Assembly: GCA_015680685.1 (NCBI GenBank)
Contig: MNCI01014776.1
Location: 7,207-70,801, forward strand
DNA from: Gnetum montanum
Taxonomy: Eukaryota; Streptophyta; Gnetopsida; Gnetales; Gnetaceae
Direction: 5' to 3'
Length of the DNA: 63,595 bases
Below are positions 22,418 to 33,680 of the stretch, piece by piece. Position 1 is the stretch's first letter, and every line of letters starts with the position of its first letter. Under the pieces are notes generated by a model. The model made no database searches, was not told where the DNA came from, and worked only from the letters and a program-made list of their open reading frames with translations. The translations under genes were made by a program, and so were the position numbers.

Positions 22418-23029
22418 CATCTAACAAATGCATAAAAAGATGCAGTACAAAAATGTTCTAAGCAGTATACCCTAGTAGGGGACACGTTATGTCGTAGATC
22501 CTACGAAGGCATATTGCTAACATGCATCAATAGTAGCGATGCCCAAACCATTGTCGAACAATTGATATACGCATTGTGGGCATACCATACTACACATCGA
22601 ACTTCAACAAGTAAAACACCATATAGTCTTGTTTACGGTTCAGAAGCTATTTTACCTTTGGAATTACAGGTACCATCTCTAAGGATAACACTTTCCAGAC
22701 TCCTCGATGACAAGCAAAATAATGATCTGCGCATCATTAACCTCAACTCGGTGGAGGAAGAATGCATACGTGCACTCGATTAGATCGAATGGTATCAAAA
22801 ACAACAATGGCAATGACATCGGCACGACATCCATAAGCACCCCATCAAAGAAGGTGACCTTGTACTTAAGGCAGTTCAAGAACACTCAGAAAAATTCTCA
22901 GCCAATTGGGAAGGGCGTTATTTGGTCATTAAAGCATTTGACAACGGAGCATTCAAGCTTGTTGATATGGAAGGGAATGAGCTTGCTAATCCAACCAATC
23001 ATTTGTTCCTAAAACCATTCCACATTTGA
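22418..23029 (+). pseudogene. Element A integrase remnant lacking the catalytic core
   Basis: The start of integrase (LVGDTLCRRSYEGILLTCI) jumps in one open frame, near 22560, to its end (LIYALWAYHTTHRTSTSKTP, then YSLVYGSEAILPLEL). The zinc-binding HHCC region and all three catalytic acidic residues are missing. Later comes KEGDLVLK, then a C-terminal fold (KFSANWEGRYLVIKAFDNGA) ending at 23029. The family normally has roughly 200 more residues here. Because the deletion keeps the frame it may predate insertion, in which case integration was done by a partner. Stops near 22783 and 22813 also break it. Confidence 0.8.
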
Positions 23030-23039
23030 TACAAGCTCA

Positions 23040-23420
23040 GGTACATGCAAGTCCTGGATCATGACTTAAAACTGATACCATAGAAGAGTCCTGGGATCAC
23101 GACTATAAACTAATACCACAGAACAGTCTTGGATTATGACTTAAAACTAATACCACAGCTCAACCTGGCATCATGACGCTAAACGGATACCACATAGTGT
23201 CTGTAATGACGATAAACTAACATCCGTCCGGCATGACAAGTAAACTGCCACAGTCACATTTGCCAGAGTCCGCTAAGACTATAAACTGGTTTGCCTCTTC
23301 ATGGTCTGCTAAGACTATAAACTTGCAACATAACATCCACCACGATGCTAAACGGCAATGTCCAACAGGTTATGACATAAAACTAACCTGTGATAGTCTG
23401 CTAAGACTATAAACTGGCAA
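23040..23420 (+). repeat. TAAACT spacer repeats, block 3
   Basis: Eight to ten imperfect units of 35-45 bp carry cores such as CACGACTATAAACTAATACC and GCTAAGACTATAAACTGG. They lie directly after the integrase stop. Repeats in the 3' untranslated part are known from Tat/Ogre elements. Confidence 0.75.
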
Positions 23421-24472
23421 GTTCATCTCCAGTTCCACAACTTGCGGCCACATTTAGTCATCAGAATAACTACATCGCCTGCCATCAGACAATCTCACCA
23501 ACATTGCTGCCATTAATATACAGTGCTTGAGATCACCTCCAATTTCTTTGTTCCATCTATAACTATGTAAGGCTAAGCTCTCTTATTCACTCATGGTTTT
23601 CTTGTTTCCTTGGAGTTATGTTTGTAGGATGACACCCAAAGGTTGTCGCACAAGAATGCATTTCATCAGAAGCAGCAAGATGGAACAATGTTCACAGCAC
23701 ACATGGCAAGACTAAATCAAACCATTCGCTAGTACATCTCCATCTCCCAACACACTCTCTATCTATTCAGTGACACAGTTCACTCAATCACACCTTTGAT
23801 ACACCCAGTACATCCAAAACCCTGAACACACCATTGCATACTGTAACACTTTGAAGTAGTTGCAACGCAAAACATAGCACTTGAGCATGAGTACAGAATC
23901 AAAGCAAAATTTCTTCCAAAAAAAAAGAAGCAAGACCCCTGGCACTTCCCATACAAGCCCTAGGCAGGAAGGCAGTTGTCTTGGAACTAAGTACTCATGT
24001 CAAAAACAATCAACAAACATCCGATTGCATAGCTTTGGCTCTCCGCCAACAGGCTTCCCCTAAAAACTAAACAAGGGCCCTGTTCCTCCAAAGAGTGTAA
24101 CAAATCCTCCTGTGGCTTTGGCCTTGCCAGCAAGTTCTCTTGAACATTACCCAAGAGTCTTGTTTCGCCAAAGGACGCACATCACATGCCTGAATTCCAA
24201 GTCCACTAAATCATGGCTATTGACAAGGATCAACATGACACACACACCAGAGCATCCCCTTTTCACCAAGCACAATCTCTTAGGCAGTTACTAGTCCCCA
24301 CAATCCCCATTCTCCTACCAGCTACAAAATTCCACTTTCCCAATCCCAGGTACTACTGAACACGGTGCGATGACATCTAGTCAAGTGGCAAAGGACAAAG
24401 TCTCTATCAAGTTGCTTGTGGTGTTTTGCACTTCTTTGTTGATGCTTCTCGGGTCAATTTCTCCAAACGTCA
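23421..24472 (+). other. 3' untranslated region of element A, no gene seen
   Basis: About 1 kb between the last spacer repeats and the polypurine tract. Base composition is balanced and there are only short frames without domain signals. It is probably non-coding 3' sequence. Confidence 0.55.
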
Positions 24473-24487
24473 ACAAAGAGGGGCCAA
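24473..24487 (+). promoter_or_regulatory. Polypurine tract of element A
   Basis: CAAAGAGGGGCCAA directly precedes the 3' LTR start TGAAACACC. Position and purine richness fit the plus-strand primer. Confidence 0.7.
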
Positions 24488-25720
24488 TGAAACACCACAA
24501 AATTTCAAGCTTAGTACTTGTCCAACAAAGAACAGGTTCCTGGGACCCACAGAAGACCACAGCTACATCGGGTGTCACACTTGGCAATTTCGGAGATCCA
24601 ATGCTTAATTTTCACTAAGTATGTAGTCCCAACGTATACTCCCAAGCGTGCATTCCCAGCATATATGCTCAAGTTCACAGCGTATATGCCCAGCGTACAT
24701 GCCTCACATGTATGCCTAGCAGGTACAACAAATGTAGATGTCTGGCATGAAACATCCAAAGACGACATGAAAACAACACTACAGAGCGAGATTTGGCACA
24801 AGGCAGCAACCTTCAGCATATACGCCCTAGCGTATACGCCTAGCACATCAGTGTCTACGCCCCAGCGTATTCGCCCAGCATCCATCAGCGTATACGCCAG
24901 TGTCAACAGCATCTACACCCAATTTCTCATACACCCAGCACCTCCAGCATATACGCCCAGCATATACGCCCAGCGTATATGCCCATAGTCTACGTTCAAG
25001 TCCACAGCGTATACGCCTAGCGTATATGCTCGGCAAATGTAACATATTGTACACTTGTAAATTTTACGCCCTTACACCCAGTCAACGTGCCACGTGTTTC
25101 CCCACCCGAGTCTTCCATCAAAACTTGTATAAAACTCCAAATTTTGACGAAATCCAGGACGGTTGGCAAAAATTCCCAGAGCAGACCAGAGAGCAGAGAC
25201 GCTGCGAACCAGAGCACAAAACCTCTTACGCTGGACAACCCTGTATGCTGAGCATACAGCCTCTACACTATGCTTACAGTGTGAACCAACCGCGATCATT
25301 CCTGCACCCACCGGGGCTTTCGTCCGCCTTGTGTTCCAGTCACAACTGTGTTAGACCGATGCATTGTACTTTCATTCTGTAATGCCATTGTTACATTTTC
25401 TTCCCATAATCGTTTACAATTTGCATTAATTGTTGTATGTATTCTGTTTACGCCTGTGTACGTTTACGCTCTGTTTGCATTCATTACATTATTTACGCAT
25501 TGTTTACGCCCGCTACGTCGTTTACGTCTAACCAAGCGTATAGCACTTCGGTGTACGTTTGGGGAAATCCTTATCTGATCCGCGTGTAGACCACCCAAGG
25601 TGCTCTACCTTCATTCATTCCAGCTCGCCCTCAGGCGAAGGTAGGAGCTTCTATGCACGTCCTGCAATCCCACGGTCTCTGTTTCCTTCCAGCCGGAGGC
25701 CGATGATTTCGAGCGGTACA
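24488..25720 (+). mobile_element. 3' LTR of element A
   Basis: About 1,233 bp, TGAAACACC to GAGCGGTACA, followed by the target duplication CATGA. It carries the GCGTATACGC array at 24630-25035, a TATA box at 25135-25145 and the same U5 as the 5' LTR. The array has a different number of words from the 5' copy, which accounts for much of the length difference. Confidence 0.92.
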
Positions 25721-25725
25721 CATGA

Positions 25726-26645
25726 AAAAATGGAAAACACTTCTCATTGACTTTAACATATCCTACCTTTCGCAACACTTCATCAAGGGCCAAGCAATAG
25801 TAAATCTCCTTACATCAACCCCATTATTAAAACCATGCTATGACTATTCATTCTCTACCTAATGAATCAAGTGCAAATGAAACCAATCCTCTCCCAACAA
25901 TGAATTTAACACACAAATATTTCAATTTACACTTATCTTTTGAAGGTGCTCATATAGCTTAAGTGTCTAGTGTAACTTATGTCCTTCATTACAAAGGTAT
26001 GAATCCTATCTATTAAACTTCTAAATTTTATTTCACATGTACTACCAACATGATTAAGTACAAGGGTCTTAATAAAGATTTACTCATAGTAACCCAACTA
26101 GCTCTCAGTGTAAGATAATTTCAAACTCATCATTTATTAAGTTAATAATAAATATGCTCGTAAAGCTAAATATCTAAAACCTTATCTTAACTTAGCTAAG
26201 AAATTTATCAATTAATTTAATGAATGTTTAGTAATGCACATCCATTACTTAAAAAACATGCTTATAGATGTATTAGCTACCTTCATTCTTCTTGTAGATC
26301 CTATTTTTCTTAATGATCATCTTAGAAGAAGATGAATAATAATGAGACATCATATTATACTTGCAAAAAAGAGAAATTCCCATAATTTTATCTTCATATC
26401 AAAAAAATCCTTTGTGTAAGAACTTAAAGCATTTTATGTTATTGATCCTAGAATTTTTTGTTAAATTTTGGCATTAGCTGTTCTTCTACATTGCCTAAGT
26501 CATGACAAAGAGAAAAATGTTTTAGAATAGATACAGTTAGATGTATGTGGTGATCAAAAGAATATGGTCACTTGTAGCTTGTACTATCTCATTACATTAC
26601 TAGTAACATATGATGTTTAGGGACAAACAAGTTAAAATTTGTAAT
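25726..26645 (+). pseudogene. Element C RNase H tether and integrase start, resumed after element A
   Basis: The sequence continues element C directly after A's target duplication. Readable blocks match A's tether region (LLIDFNISYLSQHFIKGQAI versus FDLHYIAQSSIKGQAI). Further on are decayed second RNase H pieces and an integrase-like block near 26480. Many stops. It stops at the insertion of B (ACATG, 26646-26650) and resumes at 33681. Confidence 0.65.
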
Positions 26646-26650
26646 ACATG

Positions 26651-27604
26651 TGATGAGACACGATATCGCATGCACCACGATATTGCAACCATCACGATAT
26701 CGTGTTGTCCCCTGTGATATCGCGTACGCGATATCGCGGTCTGCCACCAAATCTATAAATAAGAGGCGGCACTCCTGTCGTTTCTCATCCTAGGCTTAAA
26801 TTAGGGAAACTCTGGCAATTTGATCACTCCAGAGATAGAATATTTTCCATGTGCCCACAGTAGGAGTCCCCAAGTGAACAGATCTTTATTCAAGTAGCTT
26901 TGTACATGAATGCAAGTTGTGTACGGCAATAAAGACAAGCTTTGTGGATAAACCTTGCAGTGCATGGAATAGGATTTATTACTTGTTATTTATTACCTAC
27001 ATTAGCGCAAAATGAGTACAACTTGATTATGAGCATTGATGAATGTGTACAGCTAATCAAGAAATCGGTTGCTCATCGCGATTAGTCTCTCTCACCCTTA
27101 TCTCCTAGAATGCCGGATGAGTATGACTTCATTACAAGAATCTATGGATGTGTATGGCTAGTCAAGGAATCGACTGCTCATCATGTTTAGGCTAATTAGG
27201 TGCCTTAGTATGATCACTTCGAGCACGTGCATTACGTGTGCTGATCCCATTAACGATTAGCATTTGGTAGCCACAGTTGCATAGTTCAGGGTGTGTATGG
27301 TAAGTGGGAATGGATGCTGAAGCTAGTTAATTTAGACTTAGTCCTTAGTTAGAGTTAGTTAGCTCTCTCAACCCGTCACCTTGATAGCATAGGAGAAAAA
27401 CCATAAAAGACCATAAAAATCATATACCTCGGACTTACTTAACCATACACTATGACAACAACAAGTAAGTCTAGGAAGACAACGAATGATTAACCCCAAG
27501 TTTTCCATGGGGTGTTTAGGCATTTAGTCTATGAAGTTCGACCAGATCGTGCATGCTACATTTGTTTTGTATGGTTGAATGTAGGGGTACCTTGCCACTC
27601 ATCA
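26651..27604 (+). mobile_element. 5' LTR of element B
   Basis: 954 bp from TGATGAGACACGATATCGC to CACTCATCA. U3 has CACGATATCGTG and GCGATATCGC palindromes within the first 100 bp. The TATA box CTATAAAT is at 26753-26760 and AATAAAG near 26930 is a likely poly(A) signal. By eye about nine in ten bases match the 3' LTR, and most differences are transitions. Confidence 0.92.
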
Positions 27605-27605
27605 T

Positions 27606-27623
27606 TGGCACTGTTGCCAGGGA
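27606..27623 (+). promoter_or_regulatory. Primer binding site of element B (tRNA-Asp type, decayed)
   Basis: TGGCACTGTTGCCAGGGA begins two bases after the LTR. It differs from the tRNA-Asp complement TGGCGCCGTTGCCGGGGA at three positions. Each is a C-to-T or G-to-A change at a former CpG. Confidence 0.8.
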
Positions 27624-27745
27624 CTAAGTGTTTGTGCACCAAATAGAATATAAGGGATATCACTCACATCGTTGTGAGCCTTAACAAACCTTCAGGTTAA
27701 TCAAGATAAAATTTTATATAACAGTAAATTAGGACACCAATAAAA

Positions 27746-29182
27746 ATGCCTTCTTCTCATAAGAGCAACTCACCACCTAAGGACCACACACGAGATAGTC
27801 GGCAAGATAAAACATATAACCAAAATCAACCAAGTCCTAAACAATATAAGATGACATATACTCATCCCGATGAGTATATTCCAAGTTTTACTTTTATTCT
27901 CCATTAGGACGAGTAGTTGCAGTGGAGAGATTTGCAAGGTAACATTGTGTTACCCCTAGATCGATCAATCTCTCACAGGCTTTTCCATGCCTTGGCACAG
28001 ATAGGCATGACCGAGCTATATGCTAAATACATTGTGGAAGATTTTGACATGAGGGATTATTATCCCATAGATGCCCAACGTATGAGAGACTTAAGGCAGA
28101 AGAGTCAACATGCATTATTAAAGGGCAAGATCCCGCACATTCTTAGTGGAATAGGAGATGAGGAACCCCTTATCACGAGTTCTTTAACAAATGATGTTCC
28201 CCCTTCTAACAATGATGAGGAGGTTGGATATTAGAATCTACGATCAACGATACATATCCTTGGTTCTGATGCCCGTGAACACCAACTGTTCATAGAGGGA
28301 ACAACCACTTATGCTAAGGATGGGCACTTAGATCGTCACCACGATTGGGGCCATAGCAACCGAAGAGAAGGCAAGAAACATCATCATGGCAATGGTTCCC
28401 CTTCTTCTTCCCCTTCTTCACATCACTCATCTTCTCCTTCCACATCTGTGCATAGCCACATTGAACATAAAGGTGAGGATAAAAGTAAGAAGGACAAAAG
28501 ACCTCGACGGGAAAGTCAAGAAAGAGGACAAGGGCAAGGATGTAGGGAGAGTAGGGAACAACGTAGACATCACAAGCATCATGAAAGAGATGATCATGAT
28601 GAGCCCCTACTCGCAACCTGAAGTATACTTGACATAACAGAGGCAGTTAGGATTCCCACAAGGCATTTAAAAGATAGCCGGATCAAGCGTTTAGACATGA
28701 ATAACATTCCAAGATTTGAAGGAGGATATAGTGTTGATCCGCAAAACCATTTATGGGCATTCCACGATGCCTGTGCCTTACAGAATATAGAAAATAAGTG
28801 GCAAAAACTTAAGTTGTTCCCAACGACACTCACCAAAGAAGCAGAGAGTTGGTACTGGTCCTTAGAACCAGAAACCATCAGGAGGTGAAGTATGATGCTA
28901 GAAATGTTCAACAAAAAGTATCAAACGTACTCCAGAGTGTCCAATTTGTGTAAGCAGATCCAAGGCTGGAAGCAAGGTACACACGAACCCTTGGATGCTG
29001 CCATGGCCTACTATTACACATTGTTACATCATTGCCCAAGCCATGGGTACACTAAACGGGATCAACTTTGTCACATCGTGGATGGGCTAAGGCATGAAAC
29101 TAGAAGAACCCTTGGAACTTACACCCAAGGGAGACTTCACAACTTAGATTCCATGAAGTACGTAGCTTGTTGGAACAAGTAG
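27746..29182 (+). pseudogene. gag: Element B gag
   Basis: Gag starts at ATG 27746 (MPSSHKSNSPPKDHTRDS) and reads on through two TAG stops near 27906-27918, where the related sequence suggests Gln. The 27917-28234 block (LPLDRSISHRLFHALAQIGM) is family-specific. From 28680 a classical Ty3-type capsid follows: MNNIPRFEGGYSVDPQNHLW, LKLFPTTLTKEAESWYWSLE, and after a TGA MLEMFNKKYQTYSRVSNLCK, then CPSHGYTKRDQLCHIVDGLR. Several stops and a frameshift near 28240 break it. Gag forms the particle. Element D carries a close homologue at 51500-52756. Confidence 0.85.
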
Positions 29183-29700
29183 CAAAAGAAGAGGATGAGC
29201 TATGCAAAAGGGAAAGTGTGGAAGAGTATAATTGTGATCCCTCCCTTCGAAATAAGGGAGTGAAATTTTGTAATGAAGAGGATGAGTCAACAATTGAAGA
29301 GTTGGTGGACCGGAAAACCTTGCCGATCCAAAAATTAACAATATAAATAGTGGCTAAGGTAGATGATGTATGGAGTTCCTTAGACTCTAAAATTGAAACT
29401 GTCTTAAAAATTGCAGAAGAGTCTAATGTTGAACAAAGTAGTGACAAAGGTAAGAAAAAGTGAAGAGATTTAGGCCCTGCACATAACAAGGGTAAGGAAA
29501 AAATCACTAACTCCAATGTGGTTGAGGACTCTGACACAGATGATGATGGTGGATGTGAGATCTGCCACTATGACCATCCTAAGGGATGCTACCCCATCAT
29601 CTCACATCTACAGGAGTCTGGGGTGTATGCGCTTAATCTAAGACTCAACCAACGGAAAAAACCCCAAAGGTTGCCTTATCNTTAGTTCCCATAACACCTC
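29183..29700 (+). pseudogene. Element B gag tail with zinc knuckle
   Basis: A Glu/Lys-rich linker leads to CEICHYDHPKGC at about 29553, a C-x2-C-x3-H-x4-C knuckle that would bind the element RNA. It is followed by a hydrophobic stretch (YPIISHLQESGVYALNLRLN) that D also has at 53135. Frames change around here. The N at 29681 falls just behind it. Confidence 0.7.
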
Positions 29701-29867
29701 CTGCTCCAACAATGTAAGGGGAACTTCCTCCTCAACCGTAGCAACATCATGCTACGAGAGTTGTAAATATCCAACTTGCTACTGGTTCTGACAACTGTAA
29801 AAATAGAAGACCCTACTTCAGAATCAAAAGCCTAGACAAACTCTCGCAACAACAAGCAGTTGGGCCC

Positions 29868-30490
29868 ATGTACACTCCTCCACCATCCAACACTTCGGAG
29901 CACCCTTCAGTCCAACAGAGCATAACGCATATGGTTATGTTAACACATACTGTAACTGACTGGATCAAGGTAGGCCACCTTCCCAGGAAACTAACTGACC
30001 CTGGGAGTCCCTTAATCTATTTACAAATCGTCGGAAATGAACCACATAGGGCTCTTCTTGACTCAGGTTCCAGATTCAACTTAATATCACAAGAGATGTA
30101 TCACGCTTAGAACCTGCCCCAACTCAAGAAGAGCAACATCCAACTCAAGCTGGTAGACCAGTCCATCACCATTCCCTTGGGATTAGTGGAGGACATCATT
30201 ACTACTGTGTATGGTTGGTCTTACCCAGCTGATTTCCTGGTGATTGAAGTTAACAACAACGAAGGGGACTTCCCAATTATAATGGGAAGGGCATGGCTAA
30301 GTACAGTAGACGCATGCCTTAGGACCTACGATGTTTCCTTGGAAATCTCTAAGATAAATATTTGTGGAAAGATCGAGAAGAGGAAAGTTCCATGCATCAC
30401 ATACAGTGATTCATCAGGTGATGACATGGAGGAAATGCCTCCATGTGATAGGTGTGCTCTTAAAACTTTGCAACAGATATACCTGTAGGT
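29868..30490 (+). pseudogene. Element B aspartic protease
   Basis: The retropepsin starts with PLIYLQIVGNEPHRALLDSG, whose DSG is the catalytic triplet, and SRFNLIS follows. A TAG at 30108 interrupts it. Frame 30177-30488 then gives the flap and second half (DFLVIEVNNNEGDFPIIMGR, then AWLSTVDA). The catalytic Asp is intact, unlike in D. It would process Gag-Pol. After its stop the usual RT is missing. Confidence 0.8.
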
Positions 30491-30785
30491 AGCAACCACA
30501 CAAGAGGTAGTAGACACCTTGTGGTTGACAGCTACTAGAAGGAGTAGACAAATATGTATGGAACGAACTGAGAAAACCCATGCCAACAACAAAAGCATAG
30601 ACACATTGGAATATGAGCATTGCCAACTTTCACCCCTTAATCTAAGATCATCATTTGGGAGAAGTTGGACACTTTTAAGAAATTCAAATAGGTGCTCATC
30701 ATTGTGGATCTCTCCCTTACAACTCAATCATGGGGGAGATGGCCACCTATGCTAATCATATGGGGCCCTCAGTTCTTTTTCGATT
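30491..30785 (+). other. Pol deletion scar and internal purine tract of element B
   Basis: Between the protease end and the tract CAATCATGGGGGAGATGGCC (about 30725-30744) only 240 bp remain, with no RT or integrase motifs. Element D has about 2.7 kb of pol before the matching tract (CAATTATGGGGAAGATGACC at 57449). The short ORF 30519-30755 is an accident of the junction. Confidence 0.65.
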
Positions 30786-30980
30786 TTTTTTTACACATTT
30801 TTGTTTTACAAAATTTTTTTTACACTTTTTTGTTTTACAAATTTCTTTAACTTTTCTAATTTTTGTTTTATAAATTTCTTTAACTTTTCTAATTTTTTTT
30901 TTACAAATTTCTTTAACTTTTCTAGTTTTTGTGTTTACAACATCGTTATACTTTTCCAGTTTGTGTGTGTGTGTGTGTGT
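30786..30980 (+). repeat. T-rich tandem repeat with (GT)n tail
   Basis: About five units of 35-40 bp of the type TTTACAAATTTCTTTAACTTT, ending in a GT dinucleotide run at about 30961-30980. Element D has a similar T-rich stretch at 57510-57660, so it is part of the family's 3' spacer. Confidence 0.75.
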
Positions 30981-32728
30981 TCCACCATGTAAGTTTGTCC
31001 CATAATAAGTGTTCGAAATGATGGTATGAACTATTTTGATATTGATTAATGATGTTTGGCTTTTACCTTTAAGTCACAATGTTGATATTAAGGTATGTTT
31101 CTTTTGATATGATAGGCAATGAGTTCACTTCATCCATCCATCCACCAGTTTCTATGGTCTCTCTCAGCTTGGAAATGTACAATCCCTTCTTAATAAGAAC
31201 TTAAACGAATCAGTGACTGGGCATTTCTCAAACTAAGGAAGGACTCACTGATTGAAAAGGGTGTGACTTCAAAGGAACTTAATGCTTTTGTGTTGGTCAT
31301 TCTCTTGGGTGCTTGAATGTTTCTTCTTGAGTTTTCTTACCGTTCCGATGTTACCCAATTATTAGAAGCAAAGATAATAAAAACAAGAAGTCTTTCCATG
31401 GTGTGGTTCTCACACATAAAAACACAAAACACAAAAAAAAAAAAAACAAAGTGAGAATTCAAAGCACACCCCTTAGATGAATAAACTTGGGCTACAAGCA
31501 CTGGTTATGGAACCCAAAGTATTCCCTCTAACTAAGGCCCTTCTGACTTCCCATTCTCTCCTTTGTTTTGTCGGAATGGTGGTGGCTCTTGGAGAGTGCA
31601 TTTTTGTTATCCAAGTGGATGATTTAATTGAATGTGTTGATGCGAAGTCACTGGATGTGGTTGGTTTGAGGCCGAAGTTGGAATGAGATTTGCCAAGTCA
31701 CATTAATCATCAAACACACAAGGGGCTGTCCACCACCTTGTTCTTGGGATTCCATTCCATTATTTTCTCTCCATCCTTCTCTCCATTGTTCACCTCATTG
31801 CCGATTGTATCATTAGTGTATATATTTTGATTGATGCATTGTTTTCTTTTTGGTAAATTCTTGTGGTTACAACTTTAACTCTTGTTCCAAATGACATTCC
31901 CAGGGCCTATGGACTCTTTGAATGTGGGTTTGTCAGGGCATTAAGGGCATGAGCTTGCTTTGGGGAGGATCCACTGACATTCCTATTTGGAGCATTAGTT
32001 AAATTCTTTCCCTTAACATTTTGCAATTAATTTTATTTTGTTCATTTCCATCTTGACATCCATTTCATCGATGCCATAGTTGTCCCTTTTTATCTATCGT
32101 TCTTACTCCTTTTCTTTCTCCATTCTAACGCTACCAGAGGTTCATGATTAGTCATGGGGGTACAGGGCCTGATTTTTTTGATTTTCTCCTAGCCCCAAAA
32201 TTTTTGATTTTCTTCCTAACCCCTACACCTTCGGTAGTCATCAGTAACATATTCCCAGATCCATATCAGCCATACCACAACCTAGCCAATGAGTCTACAT
32301 AGAAGCAAGGTATTAATTACATGATGATTCATTTACCCTTGCTAATATATGATTGTGTTGTGTGTGCAAATGGCGGACATGCAACAACGGATTGGATTTG
32401 GAGCAAACACTTGGAATGGAGCAGCGTTGAAGCAGCTATGGAAGGATCAAGATCGATGGTGTGCTTATGGATGGACAACAAAGGTGAAATCTTGGTGTTG
32501 GTAGCAACAACACTTCTTTCTCTCTATCTTTCTTAGCTACCAACAAAGGCCTGATGTCATTGTAATAAGGTGTTCACCCTTGTTGTCATGAACACCAGTT
32601 TTGTCAAGTCTTGTAAGAATGATTCATTCACATGTCATCCCATTAGTTCCATTCCCTCAATAATATCATACCTTCCCAATATTATTGTAAGGAACTTGAG
32701 GATGAGTTTTCATTCAGTCATGGGGGTA
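30981..32728 (+). other. 3' untranslated spacer of element B, no gene recognised
   Basis: About 1.7 kb collinear with 57660-58918 of element D, including ATGGTGTGGTTCTCA near 31399 and AAGGGCATGAGC near 31943. Short frames (31477-31686, 32321-32536) have no recognisable domains. A small frame at 32367 (MADMQQRIGFGANTWNGAAL) looks protein-like but ends after 44 codons. The last 30 bp include the polypurine tract CATGGGGGTA at 32719-32728. Confidence 0.6.
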
Positions 32729-33675
32729 TGATAAGATGTGATATCGCATGCACCGCAATATTGCATATGTGATATCGTCGCTGTTGCGATATCGCGGTTT
32801 GTTGCCAAATCTATAAATAAAAGGTGACACTCCCCTCATTTCTCATCCTAGACTTAAATTAGGAAAACTCTGGAAGTTTGATCACTCCAGAGATAGAATA
32901 TTTTCCATGTGCCCATAGTAGGAGTCCCCAAGTGAATGGATCTTTATTCGAGTAGCTTTGTACTTGAACGCAAGTTGTGTACGGCAATAAAGACAAGCTT
33001 TGTGGATAAACCTTGCAGTGCATGGAATAGGATTTATTACTTGTTATTTATTACATGTTATTTATTACCTACATTAGTGTGGCATGAGTACGACTTGATT
33101 ACAAGCATTGACGAATGTGTACGGCTAATCAAGGAATTGGCTGCTTATCGTGATTAGTCTTTCTCACCCTTGTCTCCTAGAACACAGGATGAGTACAACT
33201 TGATTACGAGCATCTATGGATTTGTACGACTAGTCAAGGAATCAGCTGCTCATCATGTTTAGGCTAATTAGGTGCCTTAGTATGACCAATTTGAGCATGT
33301 GTGTTACATGTAGTGATCCCAGTAATAATTAGCATTTGGTAGCCACAATTGCATAGTTCAAGGTGTGTACGGTAAGTGGGAACGGATGCTGATGCTAGTT
33401 AATTTAGACTTAGTCCTTAGTTAGAGTTAGTTAGCTCTCTCAACCTTTACCTTGATAGCATAGGAGAAAAACCATAAAAGACCATAAAAATCATATACCT
33501 TAGACTTACTTAGCCATACACCGTGACAACAACAAGTAAGTCTGGGAAGACAATGAATGATTAACTTCAAGTGTTCCATGGGGCGTTTAGGCATTTAGTC
33601 TGTGGAGTTCGACCAGATCGTGCGTGCTATGCTAGTTTCGTATAGTTGAGTGTAGGAGTACCTTGCCACTCATCA
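32729..33675 (+). mobile_element. 3' LTR of element B
   Basis: 947 bp from TGATAAGATGTGATATCGC to CACTCATCA, followed by ACATG. TATA box CTATAAAT at 32811-32818. It carries a short internal duplication of TTATTTATTAC near 33045-33070 that the 5' copy lacks. Confidence 0.92.
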
Positions 33676-33680
33676 ACATG

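Larger units (their letters stand above)
8829..25720 (+). mobile_element. Element A: complete Tat/Ogre-like LTR retrotransposon with antisense gene
   Basis: Both LTRs start TGAAACACC and end GGTACA, and the 5-bp duplication CATGA flanks both ends (8824-8828 and 25721-25725). Order: 5' LTR, primer site, leader with TTTACGC repeats, gag (10764), protease ORF (13355), a TAAACT repeat spacer, a gene on the opposite strand (19482 back to 14957), a second spacer, RT-RNase H (20480 onwards), a second archaeal-type RNase H, an integrase remnant, a third spacer, polypurine tract, 3' LTR. The second RNase H, the protease-linker wording (SLYDLIHTSQTHREAL) and the size of about 16.9 kb point to the Tat/Ogre lineage. 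It lies inside element C. The protease active-site segment and integrase core are missing, so it cannot now move by itself. Confidence 0.92.
26651..33675 (+). mobile_element. Element B: gag-protease LTR retroelement without RT or integrase
   Basis: LTRs at 26651-27604 and 32729-33675 are flanked by the perfect duplication ACATG (26646-26650 and 33676-33680). Inside are a tRNA-Asp-type primer site, gag, a zinc knuckle and a protease. The sequence then passes straight to the post-pol tract AATCATGGGGGAGATGGCCACC (about 30729). In related element D the same interval holds about 2.6 kb of RT, RNase H and integrase. B is thus a deleted, non-autonomous copy that still has complete termini. It sits inside element C. 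Confidence 0.92.

Noticed and set aside
30801-30992. 63-codon Phe/Asn-rich ORF
   Set aside because: Translation of the T-rich tandem repeat in B's spacer.
32367-32505. Short frame MADMQQRIGFGANTWNGAAL in B's spacer
   Set aside because: Protein-like but only 44 codons and no counterpart seen in D; kept as a note only.
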